A stretch of 64,000 bases of DNA from VRUE01 sp963822295 (GCA_963822295.1 CAWGHD010000002.1:1984001-2048000), one strand, 5' to 3'; shown: positions 23,653 to 37,566, counted from the stretch's first letter. The notes: generated by a model from the letters alone, not told the origin. A program made the numbers and translations.

Positions 23653-24318
23653 ATGGCCTGGAAGCGACCGACTAAACGGCGGGTGAGGGCGATCCGGGAC
23701 CGCCTCCGGGAGATGTACGGGCGGCCGGTCGGCGAGCCGCACGGCGATCCGATCGCGGAGCTGGTCAGGACGGTCCTCTCGCAGCACACCAACGACCGCA
23801 ACCGGGACCGCGCCTTCGCGGCGCTGCGCGAGCGCTTCCCATCCTGGGAGGAGGTCCGCGACGCGCCGCCCGGCCAGGTCGAGGAGGCGATCCGCCCCGG
23901 AGGCCTCGGCAAACAGAAGGCGCCGCGGATCCAGGCGATCCTCGAGCTGCTCGGCGACCCGCCCGACCTCGACTGGACGCGGACGGCCCCGCGGCAGGAG
24001 TCGCTCGAGTTCCTGCTCGACCTGCCCGGCGTCGGGCGCAAAACGGCGGCCTGCGTCCTGATCTTCACCTGGGGCATCCCCGAGATCCCCGTCGACGTCC
24101 ACGTCCACCGGGTCGGTGGGCGCCTCGGCCTCTTTCCGGAAGGGGCCTCTTTCGAGAAGGCACACGACGAGATGCTCGCGATCGTGGACCCCGAGGACGC
24201 CCACGAGCTGCACATGAACCTGATCCGACACGGGCGCGAGGTCTGCCGTCCCAAACCACGCTGCGGGGAGTGCGCGCTACGCCGGATGTGCCCCTGGTAC
24301 CGTGCCGCCCTGAAATGA
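23653..24318 (+). CDS. nth: Endonuclease III-like DNA glycosylase/AP lyase
   Basis: A 221-residue base-excision repair protein. The HhH motif is LPGVGRKTAACVLIF with the catalytic Lys, followed by the Asp in PVDVHVHRVGGRLGL. The C-terminal [4Fe-4S] cluster has the canonical C-x6-C-x2-C-x5-C spacing (CRPKPRCGECALRRMC). It removes oxidised pyrimidines in the Nth family; related archaeal/actinobacterial members vary in substrate. The cytochrome gene starts 8 nt after its stop. Confidence 0.9.
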   Translation: MAWKRPTKRRVRAIRDRLREMYGRPVGEPHGDPIAELVRTVLSQHTNDRNRDRAFAALRERFPSWEEVRDAPPGQVEEAIRPGGLGKQKAPRIQAILELLGDPPDLDWTRTAPRQESLEFLLDLPGVGRKTAACVLIFTWGIPEIPVDVHVHRVGGRLGLFPEGASFEKAHDEMLAIVDPEDAHELHMNLIRHGREVCRPKPRCGECALRRMCPWYRAALK

Positions 24319-24325
24319 GCGAGAC

Positions 24326-24745
24326 ATGAGTCGCAAAACCTTCGTCGTCTTCGGGCTGGTCCTCGCCCTTCTCGTCGTCCTCATCCCCTGGGCCGTCTTC
24401 CGCTCCGACGGCGACGCGGACCGCGGCGCCCAGGAGGTGCCCGCCGGGCTGGAGGAGGGCCAGAGCCTGTTCCAGATCAACTGCGGCAACTGCCACACGC
24501 TCTATGCGGCCGGCAGCGACGGCAACCTCGGGCCGGACCTCGACGAACTGCTCGCCGCCTCGGGCGTGCCGACCGGGCCGAAAGCGAAAGAAGAAATCGA
24601 AACGACCCGGGACCGCGTCCTCAACGCGATCGACGAAGGCGTGGACGGGACGACGACCAGCGCGCGCATGCCGCCGCGGATCATCTCCGGCCTGCAGGCC
24701 GAAGAGGTCGCCGAATTCGTCGCCAACACCGCCGGCGAGGGTTAG
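24326..24745 (+). CDS. Membrane-anchored monohaem cytochrome c
   Basis: A 139-residue protein. One N-terminal hydrophobic segment (FVVFGLVLALLVVLIPWAVF) can act as an uncleaved anchor. The haem-binding motif CGNCH is at about residues 52-56, and the distal Met is in ARMPP near residue 114. It is a class I small cytochrome domain facing outside the membrane. It follows nth with 7 nt between, though the functional link is not obvious. Probably an electron carrier. Confidence 0.88.
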   Translation: MSRKTFVVFGLVLALLVVLIPWAVFRSDGDADRGAQEVPAGLEEGQSLFQINCGNCHTLYAAGSDGNLGPDLDELLAASGVPTGPKAKEEIETTRDRVLNAIDEGVDGTTTSARMPPRIISGLQAEEVAEFVANTAGEG

Positions 24746-24785
24746 AGGGGACGGGCGGCGCCCGCCCCCTCCGCGCCTCTTGCGA

Positions 24786-25952
24786 TCAGCCCCCGAAGCT
24801 CAGGGAGCTGAAGACCCCGGCGTGATCTGAGTTCCAGAACCCGTTGACCGGCTGCAGGCCGGTGACGGTGGAGCTCCTCAGCTGCACCTGCTGCGGGTCG
24901 CGGGTCAGCACGTGATCGACCTGGTGGTCGAAGTCGCCGATGCCGGCCCCCGCTTCTTCGGCGGCTTTAACCGCCAGCAGGCTCGAGTCGAGACAGCAGC
25001 TCAGCGGTTTGTTCGTGCTGCGGTTGACCATGCCCGCCGCCAGCAGCGATTCGTAGGCGAGGCGATCCGCCCCCACGACGGTGTCGTCGTCGGAGTTGAG
25101 GTCGCCGAGCAGGACCACCGGCAGCGTGCTGGTCGCCGGGCCGTCCGCGTCGACCAGCTCACCCGCCTGGGCGGCGCGAATCAACGGATGGAACGCCTCC
25201 AGGTGCGTGTTGACGAAGCGGAACGGATGGCTGCCGCGCACCTTGGCGTCGGTCGCCGTCCAACCCCTCTCGACGCGCAGCGGGGTCCCCAGGATTTTGA
25301 GTTCCAGCACGGTGTCGAAATTGTCGCCGTGGGCGTTCCAGGTCTGCACGCCGGCGTCATGCCGGGCGAGGATCACGTCGCGCATCGTCAGGCGACCGAG
25401 CTGCTCGGCGGTCGGGAAGCCGGGGATCGGCCCGTCGCCCGCCACGCCGTTGTAGTCGGCCGGGGACTCGAGGTCGAACTCTTTCTGGACGACGACGACC
25501 TCGTACTGGGGCTTGCCCTTGCCGTTCTTGCCCTTGCCCCTGTTGAGCTCGTCGAGCAGGAGCTCGAGGAAGTCGTAGTTGACGGGGGTGGCGGCCGGCG
25601 AGAGCGGCGTCGTCTGCCACAGCGCGACCTCCTGCAGGCCGACCAGGTCGGGCTCGGTCCCCAGGATCTCCTGCGCCAGGCCCTTGGCCCGGGTCGGGAA
25701 GTCGTTGGCGACGACTTCGCGCAGGATCTGCCCGTTTGCCGCAGCCAGCGCTCCCGGGCTGCCGGCGCCGATCGCCGGCGTCAGGTTGGCACCAAGGTAG
25801 ACGTTGCGGGTCATCACATCGACGACCTTGCCTCGCCCGTTCGAATCGTCGGGCTTCGCGCCCGCGATTGCGGGTAGTGCGAGTAGGACAGCGAGAATCG
25901 CAGCGAGCACCAGTAAAGGCGAGCGCCGTGGGACTGCTCGAACATTGCTCAA
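24786..25952 (-). CDS. Secreted endonuclease/exonuclease/phosphatase family protein
   Basis: A 388-residue protein with signal peptide (LLVLAAILAVLLALPAIAGA) and an EEP fold: VDVMTRNVYLGANL, VGLQEVALW, RFVNTHLEAFHP, LLGDLNSDDD and the terminal WNSDHAGVF. These are the metal, His and Asp-His residues of the family. Extracellular phosphodiesterase or nuclease activity is likely; substrate unknown. The second EEP protein, at 13316, is cytosolic and unrelated in context. Convergent with the cytochrome gene. Confidence 0.88.
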   Translation of the reverse strand: MSNVRAVPRRSPLLVLAAILAVLLALPAIAGAKPDDSNGRGKVVDVMTRNVYLGANLTPAIGAGSPGALAAANGQILREVVANDFPTRAKGLAQEILGTEPDLVGLQEVALWQTTPLSPAATPVNYDFLELLLDELNRGKGKNGKGKPQYEVVVVQKEFDLESPADYNGVAGDGPIPGFPTAEQLGRLTMRDVILARHDAGVQTWNAHGDNFDTVLELKILGTPLRVERGWTATDAKVRGSHPFRFVNTHLEAFHPLIRAAQAGELVDADGPATSTLPVVLLGDLNSDDDTVVGADRLAYESLLAAGMVNRSTNKPLSCCLDSSLLAVKAAEEAGAGIGDFDHQVDHVLTRDPQQVQLRSSTVTGLQPVNGFWNSDHAGVFSSLSFGG

Positions 25953-26136
25953 AATTGCTCCTCTTCGTTGGGCGACCCAGAAGACTCGGGTCGGTTACGT
26001 TGAGGCGCCTCCGGAGACGGCTCCCTAGACCGTCCCTCTCCCCGACACGTTAGCGGGCAAACAAGATCTGCCATACTCGGACTTAGATTTCTTTAGGCAG
26101 GCACATCCAAAGTTCTAGACAAGCTGGAGGTAGCTA
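25953..26136. promoter_or_regulatory. dnaK operon upstream region
   Basis: A 184-nt divergent region between the secreted EEP gene and dnaK. It must hold both promoters. The dnaK GTG has a good SD (GGAGGT at 26126-26131). As the operon encodes HspR, a HAIR operator (CTTGAGT-N7-ACTCAAG in Streptomyces) would be expected, but I do not find a convincing match. Confidence 0.45.
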
Positions 26137-28043
<1,907 letters not shown>

Positions 28044-28047
<4 letters not shown>

Positions 28048-28577
28048 GGGACGAGTCCCCTGAGAACCCGGGTGCAGGGACCGACGCGGAGTCCGAGATC
28101 GAAGAGGATCTCGATGCGCTCGTGGCCGACGTCACACGCGAGCGGGACGAGTACCTCGAACTGGCGAAGCGCACGCAGGCGGACTTCGAGAACTACCGCA
28201 AGCGGATGGCCGCCGAGGTCCAGGCGGCCTCGACCCGCGGCAAGGTCGAGTTGGCGGCTCAGCTGATCGGCGTGATCGACAACCTCGAGCGGGCGCTGGC
28301 GGCGGCCGGGATCGAGCCCGACGCGGAGCAGGCGCCCGAGGAGCCGCTGGCGCAGGGATTCCTCCTCACCTACCGCGAGCTCTGCGCGGTGCTGGGTCGC
28401 GCCGGGATCGAGCCATTCGACCCGGCCGGGGAGCGCTTCGACCCGAACCGCCATGAGGCGCTGCAGAAGATGCCGGCCGAGGGCACCCAGCCGGGGACGG
28501 TCGTCGAGACGACGCAGAAGGGCTACCGGCTCGGCGAGCAGTTGATCCGGCCGGCTCGGGTGGTGGTGAGCGAGTGA
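28044..28577 (+). CDS. grpE: Nucleotide exchange factor GrpE
   Basis: A 177-residue protein overlapping dnaK by 4 nt (ATGA). The long N-terminal helix (EEDLDALVADVTRERDEYLE) includes LAKRTQADFENYRKRM. The C-terminal beta-domain ends in PGTVVETTQKGYRLGEQLIR followed by PARVVV. It releases ADP from DnaK. The length is normal for actinobacteria. Confidence 0.97.
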
Positions 28578-28595
28578 CCGCCGATCGGGAAAGGC

Positions 28596-29720
28596 ATGGG
28601 CGTGGCTGACGACCCCTACAAAGTGCTGGGCGTCTCGGAGAAAGCCTCCGGCGAGGAGATCAAGAAGGCCTACCGCAAGCTCGCCCGCAAGTACCACCCG
28701 GATCGCAACCCGGATGACGCGCAGGCCGAGGAGCGCTTCAAGGAGGTGCAGGGCGCCTACGACACCCTCTCGGACCCCGAGAAGCGCAAGGCCTACGACT
28801 CAGGCGGGATGTTCGGCGGCTTCGGCGGCGCACAGGGCCAGGGCCCCTTCGGCGGCGGCCCCCAGGGGGGCTTCGGCGGCGTCGACCTCGGCGACATCCT
28901 CGGCGGGGTGTTCGGCCGCGGCGGCGGCGGGCGCAGAGGGCAGGCCGAGCGGGTCCGCGGCCGCGACCTGGAAACCGAGATCCAGCTCGGCTTCGACCAG
29001 GCCGTCAACGGGGCCCAGGTGAGCGTCACCGTGCCCAAGGAGGAGCGTTGCCCGACCTGTCACGGCAGCGGCGCCAAGCCCGGCACCAGCCCGGTCACCT
29101 GCCCGCACTGCCAGGGCAGCGGCATCGACGCCCAGAGCCAGGGGATCTTCTCGATCAGCCGGCCCTGCCCCCGGTGCGGCGGCGGCGGCCAGATCATCGA
29201 GGACCCCTGCGGGACCTGCGGCGGGTCGGGTTTGACGCGGCAGACCAAGCGCTACAAGGTCAACGTCCCGGCCGGGGTCAGGGACGGGACCAGGATCCGG
29301 CTGGCCGGAAAGGGCGAGGCCGGGCCCAGAGGCGGGCCCCCCGGCGACCTCTTCGTCACCACGCGGGTCGCGGCGTCGCCGGTCTTCCGGAGGCTCGACG
29401 GCGGCAACCTCGAGGTGACCGTGCCGATCACCGTCGCCGAGGCCCTGCGCGGGGCGACGATCGAGGTGCCGACGCTGAGCGGGACGAAGCGGATCAAGGT
29501 CCCGCCGGGGACCGCCCACGGATCGCTGCAGCGGCTGCGCGGCGAGGGCCCGCCGCTACCTGGGGGCGGTGGCGGTAGGAAAGGCGACATTCGCTACCGG
29601 CTGGAGATCGACGTCCCGAAGGAGCTGACCTCCGAGCAGGAGGAGGCGGTCGAGAAGCTGGCCGAGGCATTGAACGGGGCCGACCCGCGCGCCGAGCTGC
29701 TCAGGAAGGCTGCACGATGA
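28596..29720 (+). CDS. dnaJ: Chaperone DnaJ
   Basis: A 374-residue full-length type I Hsp40. The J-domain has KYHPDRNPDD (HPD at about residues 34-36). A Gly/Phe-rich linker runs to about residue 120. The zinc-binding region has four CxxCxGxG repeats (CPTCHGSG, CPHCQGSG, CPRCGGGG, CGTCGGSG). The C-terminal substrate domains follow. It stimulates DnaK ATPase. It overlaps hspR by 4 nt. Confidence 0.97.
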   Translation: MGVADDPYKVLGVSEKASGEEIKKAYRKLARKYHPDRNPDDAQAEERFKEVQGAYDTLSDPEKRKAYDSGGMFGGFGGAQGQGPFGGGPQGGFGGVDLGDILGGVFGRGGGGRRGQAERVRGRDLETEIQLGFDQAVNGAQVSVTVPKEERCPTCHGSGAKPGTSPVTCPHCQGSGIDAQSQGIFSISRPCPRCGGGGQIIEDPCGTCGGSGLTRQTKRYKVNVPAGVRDGTRIRLAGKGEAGPRGGPPGDLFVTTRVAASPVFRRLDGGNLEVTVPITVAEALRGATIEVPTLSGTKRIKVPPGTAHGSLQRLRGEGPPLPGGGGGRKGDIRYRLEIDVPKELTSEQEEAVEKLAEALNGADPRAELLRKAAR

Positions 29721-30045
29721 GCGGCGGGATGCGCCGGGTGCGGCGCGAAACGATCACGACGACGATCGACGAAGAGCGCGGCGTCTTCATGATCTCGGTC
29801 GCCGCCGAGCTCGCCCACATGCATCCGCAGACGCTGCGGATGTACGAGGCGCGCGGGCTGATCGAGCCGCAGCGCTCGCCGAAGAACACGCGCCTCTACT
29901 CGCAGCGCGACGTCGAGCTGTTGCAGCGGATCCAACAGCTGACCGCGGAAGGCCTGAACCTCGCCGGAGTCGAGCGGGTGCTGGAGCTGGAGCGCCGCCT
30001 CGCCGAACTGGAACCCCGGTCGAAGCGCGACCAAAGGAGGAGCTG

Positions 30046-30046
<1 letters not shown>
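29717..30046 (+). CDS. hspR: Heat-shock repressor HspR, MerR family
   Basis: A 109-residue protein with an N-terminal MerR-type winged HTH: FMISVAAELAHMHPQTLRMY followed by EARGLIEPQRSPKNTRLYS. The C-terminal helix is for dimerisation. In actinobacteria HspR represses its own dnaK operon together with DnaK and binds HAIR sites. It lies between dnaJ and clpB and is translationally coupled to both (ATGA, TGATG). Confidence 0.95.
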
Positions 30047-32625
<2,579 letters not shown>

Positions 32626-32781
32626 CGGCCGCAACATCGCCCTTTTAACGGGTCTGTTACTTAGCTGCCCCTAATGATGGGGTGGTATTCAGCCATGCAG
32701 GGAGTGGGATTCGGTATCCAAAAGGGCAGGAATCCGCGCGGATAGCCGAATTCGTACGTAATCTCTTCGATAGTTCCGACA

Positions 32782-33753
32782 ATGCCGAAGCTTCGTAGAC
32801 GCAACTCCGATCCGCACTCGGCGGGCTCAACCCCGCTGCGCTCGTCGCTGGCCGACGCCGCATGGGCGGTCGAGGACCGGGTCGTCTGGGGCGCGGCGGA
32901 CATCCTTCGCGGCATAGCCGACGTCGTCATGTGGCCGTTCCAGCGGATCGCCTGGGCGGTCGAGCACTGGCTGGTCTGGCCGATCCAGGAAGAGACGGCG
33001 CTCTGGAGCAAGCCCGTGCGCGCCGTCGTCCTCGCCGCCACCCTGCTGGTCGCCGCCGGAGGCGTCGCGGCCGGCGTCGTGGTCTCCGACCCGACCGGCG
33101 GAGGGGGAGACGCGGCGGTCGAGGCGTCCGCTCCGGTGGCGACGCCGCCGGTTCCGGTGGCCCCCCCGATCGAGACCCCGGCCGCGCAGGACCCGGTGCT
33201 GAAAGGAGCGGTCCCGGACTTCGAGCCCGAGTCCGTCGGCGGGGTCCCGAAAGCCGAGGTGAGCGCCGAAGTCGCGGCCGCGGCCGCCGGCGCCAAAGCG
33301 GCGACGGACGCCAAAGCCGCGCCCGGCACGTCGACCACGTCGAGCGGCGACCCGGTGGTCGCCGGCCCGGGCGCGATCAAGGTCGCCCGCGAGTTCTCGA
33401 CCGCCTTCCTCCTCTACGAGACCGGCCGCAACAGCCCCGAGGTCCGCGAGACCTTCCGCGCGACGGCCAGCCCGGACCTGGTCCAGGCGCTGCTCAAGCG
33501 GCCGCCCAGGCTGCCGGCCAACGTGAAGGTCCCCAGGGCCAAGGTGTTGAACATAGTGGCGGGCCCCAGACAGGGCGACACCTACACCCTCAGCGTCTCG
33601 CTGCTGCGGGTGGGCATTACCAGTGAGTTGAGACTCGACTTGAAGAAGACACCCGTGGGCAAGGGCCCGTCGACCGCGAGCGGAGCGGGGGCTCCGGGCA
33701 AGGCTGCCTCCCCGCAGCGCTCGCAGTGGCTGGTCACGGACGTGCTGGGCTGA
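32782..33753 (+). CDS. Single-pass membrane protein with extracytoplasmic domain, unknown function
   Basis: A 323-residue protein. A cytosolic part (about residues 1-85) has Trp-rich amphipathic repeats (AAWAVEDRVVWGAADILRG, then RIAWAVEHWLVW). A transmembrane segment follows at about 88-108 (VLAATLLVAAGGVAAGVVV), then a Pro/Ala-rich linker. The C-terminal domain (about 200-323) has KVAREFSTAFLLYETGRNSP and ATASPDLVQALLKRPP, a helical fold like conjugation or NTF2-like accessory proteins. It is translationally coupled to the transglycosylase gene, so a cell-wall role is likely. Confidence 0.75.
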   Translation: MPKLRRRNSDPHSAGSTPLRSSLADAAWAVEDRVVWGAADILRGIADVVMWPFQRIAWAVEHWLVWPIQEETALWSKPVRAVVLAATLLVAAGGVAAGVVVSDPTGGGGDAAVEASAPVATPPVPVAPPIETPAAQDPVLKGAVPDFEPESVGGVPKAEVSAEVAAAAAGAKAATDAKAAPGTSTTSSGDPVVAGPGAIKVAREFSTAFLLYETGRNSPEVRETFRATASPDLVQALLKRPPRLPANVKVPRAKVLNIVAGPRQGDTYTLSVSLLRVGITSELRLDLKKTPVGKGPSTASGAGAPGKAASPQRSQWLVTDVLG

Positions 33754-35432
33754 TGGAGGGGATGAGGAAGACATTCGTGCTGGTAGGGGCGGCGCTCGCA
33801 TTCGCCGCCTCCTCGGCGTTCGCCGTCGCCGCTCCCTCGTCCGCCCCCGCTCCGGCGCCGCCGGCGAGCACGACCGCCGCACCGGCGGCCTCCGCGGCCC
33901 CCGTGCCCGCCCCGACCTCCGCGTCGGCGACCGCGGCGCCCGCGATCGAGCAGGGCGCCACCCTCGAAGCCCCCACCGAGCCCGCGCCCGAGACGGCGCC
34001 CGAGGGCACGGGCGGCACCGCGGCCGGCGGGCAGGCCGACGACGGAGCGGTGGAAGAAGCAACACCCGAAGTCGAATCCGGCGAAACGCCGATCCCGACC
34101 CCGAGCGAAGCGTTCGAAATTCCCTCGCTGCCGGCTCCCGGCTGCACCCCCACCGCGGTGCCCCCGGTCCTGATCCCGATCTACCAGCGGGCCGCGGCGG
34201 CCTACGGGCTCGGCCCGCAGGGCCCCGCCGTCCTTGCCGGGATCAACGAGATCGAGACCGCGTTCGGCTCCAACCTCAACGTCTCCTCGGCCGGGGCGAT
34301 GGGCTGGATGCAGTTCATCCCCTCGAGCTGGGAAGCGTATGGAGTGGACGCCAACGGAGACGGCGTCAGCGACCCCTACAACCCCGAGGACGCGATCCAC
34401 GCCGCTGCCAACTACCTGAGCGCCGCCGGCATGCCCGCCGACACCTACGACGCGATCTACGCCTACAACCACGCCGACTGGTACGTCGAAGACGTCCTCG
34501 CCAACGCCGCCTGCTACAGCGGCATCGGCAGCTCGGCGGTCGGCGGCTTCGCCCTCACCCCGCAGCTCCAGGTGCTGAGCTGCAGGCCCGCCGAGGAGGA
34601 GCGCGAGGACGTGCCCCAGGACTACATGACCGCCTTCGAGAGCGCCGCCGCCCGTTACGAGCTCGGCCGCGGCGGAGTCTGGGCGCTCGCCGCCGTCGCC
34701 CGCCTCGAGTCCGACTTCGGCAGGGGCATGGGCAAACGCCAGATGCAGAAGTTCGGCCCGCTCGGCCTCGACGGCGTCGAGTGGAAGGCCTATGCCGTCG
34801 ACGGCGACGAGGACGGCCGCATCAGGCGCGCCGACCCCGACGACTCGGCCGCCACCCTGGCGCGACTGATCTGGTCGCGCGGCAGCATCCGCGCCGGCAT
34901 CTTCACCCACAACCAGGCGCAGTGGTACGTGCAGGCCGTGCTCTCCGCCGCCGAGGACGTCAAGGGCGATGGCGGTTGCAGGATGACCACGGTCGACTGG
35001 GCGGTCGCGCTGCCGGCCACCGCCACCGACTCGATCAACTGGGCCAACCTAACGCTCTCCAACGAGCTCGAGCTGGAAGACCTCGCCGCCGGCAGGGTCG
35101 ACCCGCGGATCGTCGGCCTGATCGGCGCGATCACCCAGGAGCACCAGCTGACGCTCTCCTCGCTGCGCTCCGACCACTCGATGCTCACCACGAGCGGCAA
35201 CGTCTCCAACCACTACTTCGGGCGGGCGATGGACATCGCCGCCGTCGACGGGGTCTCCTGCACCGACACCGGGCTCGACTCGCCCTGCGCGAACCTGGCC
35301 CGCTCGCTCGCCTACCTGCCGGCTCCGGCGCACCCGACCGAGCTGATCTACTGCTTCGACGTGGACGGGCCGGGCGAAGCCTTCGCCGCCGCCGATCACT
35401 GCGATCACATCCACGCCGGCTTCAACGACTGA
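33753..35432 (+). CDS. Secreted lytic transglycosylase with two SLT-like modules and a peptidase-like C-domain
   Basis: A 559-residue protein with signal peptide (LVGAALAFAASSAFAVAA) and Pro/Ala/Thr-rich spacer to about residue 130. The first module (about 135-260) has AGINEIETAFGSNLNVSSAG then GWMQFIPSSWEAYGVDANGD, with the catalytic Glu of MltB/SLT-type enzymes. A second, related module (about 290-400) has AVARLESDFGRG. The C-terminal region (about 465-559) has NHYFGRAMDIAAVDG and CDHIHAGF, resembling zinc D,D-peptidases of the M15 fold. It probably cleaves peptidoglycan glycan and perhaps peptide. The start codon overlaps the preceding stop. Confidence 0.85.
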   Translation: MEGMRKTFVLVGAALAFAASSAFAVAAPSSAPAPAPPASTTAAPAASAAPVPAPTSASATAAPAIEQGATLEAPTEPAPETAPEGTGGTAAGGQADDGAVEEATPEVESGETPIPTPSEAFEIPSLPAPGCTPTAVPPVLIPIYQRAAAAYGLGPQGPAVLAGINEIETAFGSNLNVSSAGAMGWMQFIPSSWEAYGVDANGDGVSDPYNPEDAIHAAANYLSAAGMPADTYDAIYAYNHADWYVEDVLANAACYSGIGSSAVGGFALTPQLQVLSCRPAEEEREDVPQDYMTAFESAAARYELGRGGVWALAAVARLESDFGRGMGKRQMQKFGPLGLDGVEWKAYAVDGDEDGRIRRADPDDSAATLARLIWSRGSIRAGIFTHNQAQWYVQAVLSAAEDVKGDGGCRMTTVDWAVALPATATDSINWANLTLSNELELEDLAAGRVDPRIVGLIGAITQEHQLTLSSLRSDHSMLTTSGNVSNHYFGRAMDIAAVDGVSCTDTGLDSPCANLARSLAYLPAPAHPTELIYCFDVDGPGEAFAAADHCDHIHAGFND

Positions 35433-35480
35433 GCAGCGCATAGGGTGGGGGTCACGAACCCCGCGGAAGGAGACCCCCCA

Positions 35481-35762
35481 ATGCCCACCTACGTGATGCT
35501 CACGAACCTCACCCCCGAAGGCGTCCGCACACTGAAGAACAACCCGGGACGGGTTGCCGAGGTGAACAGCGAGGTCGAGCAGATCGGCGCCAAGGTCGTC
35601 GCCCAGTACGCGACCCTGGGCCAGTACGACTTCGTCACCGTCGTCGAGGCCCCCGACGACCAGACCATGGCCAAGGTCTCGGTCGAGCTCGGCTCGCGCG
35701 GGACGATGACCAGCCAGACGCTGGCGGCAATGCCGGCGGCAGACCTGGCCTCTTCGCTCTAG
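35481..35762 (+). CDS. GYD-domain protein
   Basis: A 93-residue single-domain protein. The GYD-like signature is TLGQYDFVTVVEAPDDQTM, with ferredoxin-like alternation. ATG 35481 is chosen for its SD (AAGGAGA at 35468-35474) rather than upstream frame starts. TAGGGT at 35441-35446 may be its -10, giving a short leader. The biochemical role of GYD proteins is poorly known. It lies 7 nt before purD and may be cotranscribed. Confidence 0.8.
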   Translation: MPTYVMLTNLTPEGVRTLKNNPGRVAEVNSEVEQIGAKVVAQYATLGQYDFVTVVEAPDDQTMAKVSVELGSRGTMTSQTLAAMPAADLASSL

Positions 35763-35769
35763 AGCGCGG

Positions 35770-37044
35770 ATGAAGGTCCTCGTCATCGGCGGCGGCGGGC
35801 GCGAGCACGCGATCGTGCGGGCGCTGGCCCGCTCGGCGCACTCGCCGGAGCTGCTCTGCGCGCCGGGCAACGCCGGGATCGCCGCCGACGCCGAGTGCCT
35901 GCCGGAGATCGGCGCCGAGGACGTCGAGGCGATCGTCGCCGCGGCGGTGGAGCGCCGTGTGGACCTGGTCGCGATCGGCCCCGAGGTGGCGCTCGTCGCC
36001 GGCGCGGTCGACGCCCTGGCGGAGGCCGGGATCCCCGCCTTCGGCCCGAGCGCCGCGGCCGCCGAGCTCGAGGGCTCGAAGGCGTTCGCCAAGGAGTTGA
36101 TGCGCGAGGCCGGCGTGCCGACCGCCGGCCACGTGCTCCTGCGCAGCGGCGAGGAGGCCGCGCAGGAGCTGGCCCGCGCCTCCTACCCGACGGTGCTGAA
36201 GGCGGACGGGCTGGCGGCGGGAAAGGGCGTGATCATCTGCGCGACCGAGGCCGAGGCGCGCGAGGCGGCCGACGTCTTCTTCACCGAGCGGCGCTTCGGT
36301 GAGACCACGGTCGTGCTCGAGGAGTTCCTCGAAGGAGAGGAGCTCTCGCTGCTGGCGCTCTGCGACGGCGAGAACGTGGTGCCGCTCGCCCCGGCCCAGG
36401 ACTACAAGCGGATCTTCGACGGCGACGAGGGGCCCAACACCGGCGGCATGGGCAGCTACTCCCCCGTCCCCGGCTTCGGCCCCGCCGAGGTCGGGGAGAT
36501 CGTCGACGCCGTCCACCGTCCCGTCCTGGCGGCGATGGCGGCGCGCGGACGGCCCTTCCACGGCGTCCTCTACGCCGGCCTGATGATCGGGCCCGAGGGG
36601 CCGAAGGTGCTCGAGTTCAACACCCGCTTCGGCGACCCGGAGACGCAGGCCGTGCTGACGCGGCTGCGCTCCGACCTGCTCGACCTGATGCTCGCCTCGC
36701 GTGAGCCGGGCGGGCTGGCGGGAGCCGAGGTCGAGTTCGCCGAGGACTGGGCCGTGACGCTCGTCCTCGCCTCGGCCGGCTACCCGGCGTCCTCCTCGAA
36801 GGGGGACGCGATCGCCGGCCTCGCGGAGGCTGCCGAGATCGCCGAGGTCACCCACGCCGGCACCGCCGAGCGCGACGGCGAGCTCGTCACCGCCGGGGGG
36901 CGGGTGCTCAACGTGACCGCCCTGGGCCCCACGCCTGCAGACGCACGGGCTCGCGCATACGATGCGGCGAGCTGCATCTCCTTCGACGGGATGCAGATCC
37001 GAACCGACATCGCCGCCCGGGCCGCGGAGCGCGTGGCCGGATAG
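35770..37044 (+). CDS. purD: Phosphoribosylamine--glycine ligase
   Basis: A 424-residue ATP-grasp enzyme making GAR from PRA and glycine. The start is VLVIGGGGREHAIVRAL, then LKADGLAAGKGVII, FNTRFGDPETQAV and the C-terminal GGRVLNVTALG. Length normal. It opens a purine run of purD-purE-purB, 7 nt after the GYD gene. Confidence 0.97.
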   Translation: MKVLVIGGGGREHAIVRALARSAHSPELLCAPGNAGIAADAECLPEIGAEDVEAIVAAAVERRVDLVAIGPEVALVAGAVDALAEAGIPAFGPSAAAAELEGSKAFAKELMREAGVPTAGHVLLRSGEEAAQELARASYPTVLKADGLAAGKGVIICATEAEAREAADVFFTERRFGETTVVLEEFLEGEELSLLALCDGENVVPLAPAQDYKRIFDGDEGPNTGGMGSYSPVPGFGPAEVGEIVDAVHRPVLAAMAARGRPFHGVLYAGLMIGPEGPKVLEFNTRFGDPETQAVLTRLRSDLLDLMLASREPGGLAGAEVEFAEDWAVTLVLASAGYPASSSKGDAIAGLAEAAEIAEVTHAGTAERDGELVTAGGRVLNVTALGPTPADARARAYDAASCISFDGMQIRTDIAARAAERVAG

Positions 37045-37061
37045 ACCCAGAGAGGAGCAGA

Positions 37062-37562
37062 GTGAGCGAGATCTCAGAGGACCCGAGGCCGAGCGGGGGC
37101 GGGATGCCCGCGCAACCGGCCACGATGCCCGCCGTCGAGGAGGCCTTCGACGAAATCGACGTCGACGAGCCGCTGGTCGGGATCATCATGGGCTCGAAGA
37201 ACGACAAGCCCAAGATGCAGCCCGCCGGAGCCGCGCTGCACGACGCCGGCATCCGCTACGAGGTCCGGGTGATGAGCGCCCACCGCGACCCCGAGATGGT
37301 CCGCGAGTACTGCACGAACGCGAAGATGCGGGGGCTCAAGGTGATCATCGCCGGGGCGGGGATGTCGGCCGCGCTGCCCGGCGTCGCCGCCGCCCACACC
37401 GACCTGCCGGTGATCGGCGTGCCGATCCTCGGCAAGAGCCTCGGCGGCCTCGACGCCCTGCTCTCCGCCGTGCAGATGCCGCCCGGGATCCCGGTCGCCT
37501 GCGTCGCGATCGACGGGGCCAAGAACGCCGGCGTGCTCGCGGCGCGGATCATCAACTGCTGA
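37062..37562 (+). CDS. purE: N5-carboxyaminoimidazole ribonucleotide mutase
   Basis: A 166-residue protein. The PurE core shows GIIMGSKNDKPKMQPA, MSAHRDPEMV and VIIAGAGMSAALPGVAAAHT. It resembles the class I type, which needs PurK, but no purK is in the window. The N-terminal 40 residues are an extra acidic/Pro leader. GTG 37062 has an SD-like GAGAGGAG (37050-37057). The purB ATG follows after 4 nt. Confidence 0.95.
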   Translation: MSEISEDPRPSGGGMPAQPATMPAVEEAFDEIDVDEPLVGIIMGSKNDKPKMQPAGAALHDAGIRYEVRVMSAHRDPEMVREYCTNAKMRGLKVIIAGAGMSAALPGVAAAHTDLPVIGVPILGKSLGGLDALLSAVQMPPGIPVACVAIDGAKNAGVLAARIINC

Positions 37563-37566
37563 GCCG

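Noticed and set aside
25953..26136. HAIR (HspR) operator upstream of dnaK
   Set aside because: No CTTGAGT-N7-ACTCAAG-like site; partial matches such as actcgga/cttagat are in the wrong order.
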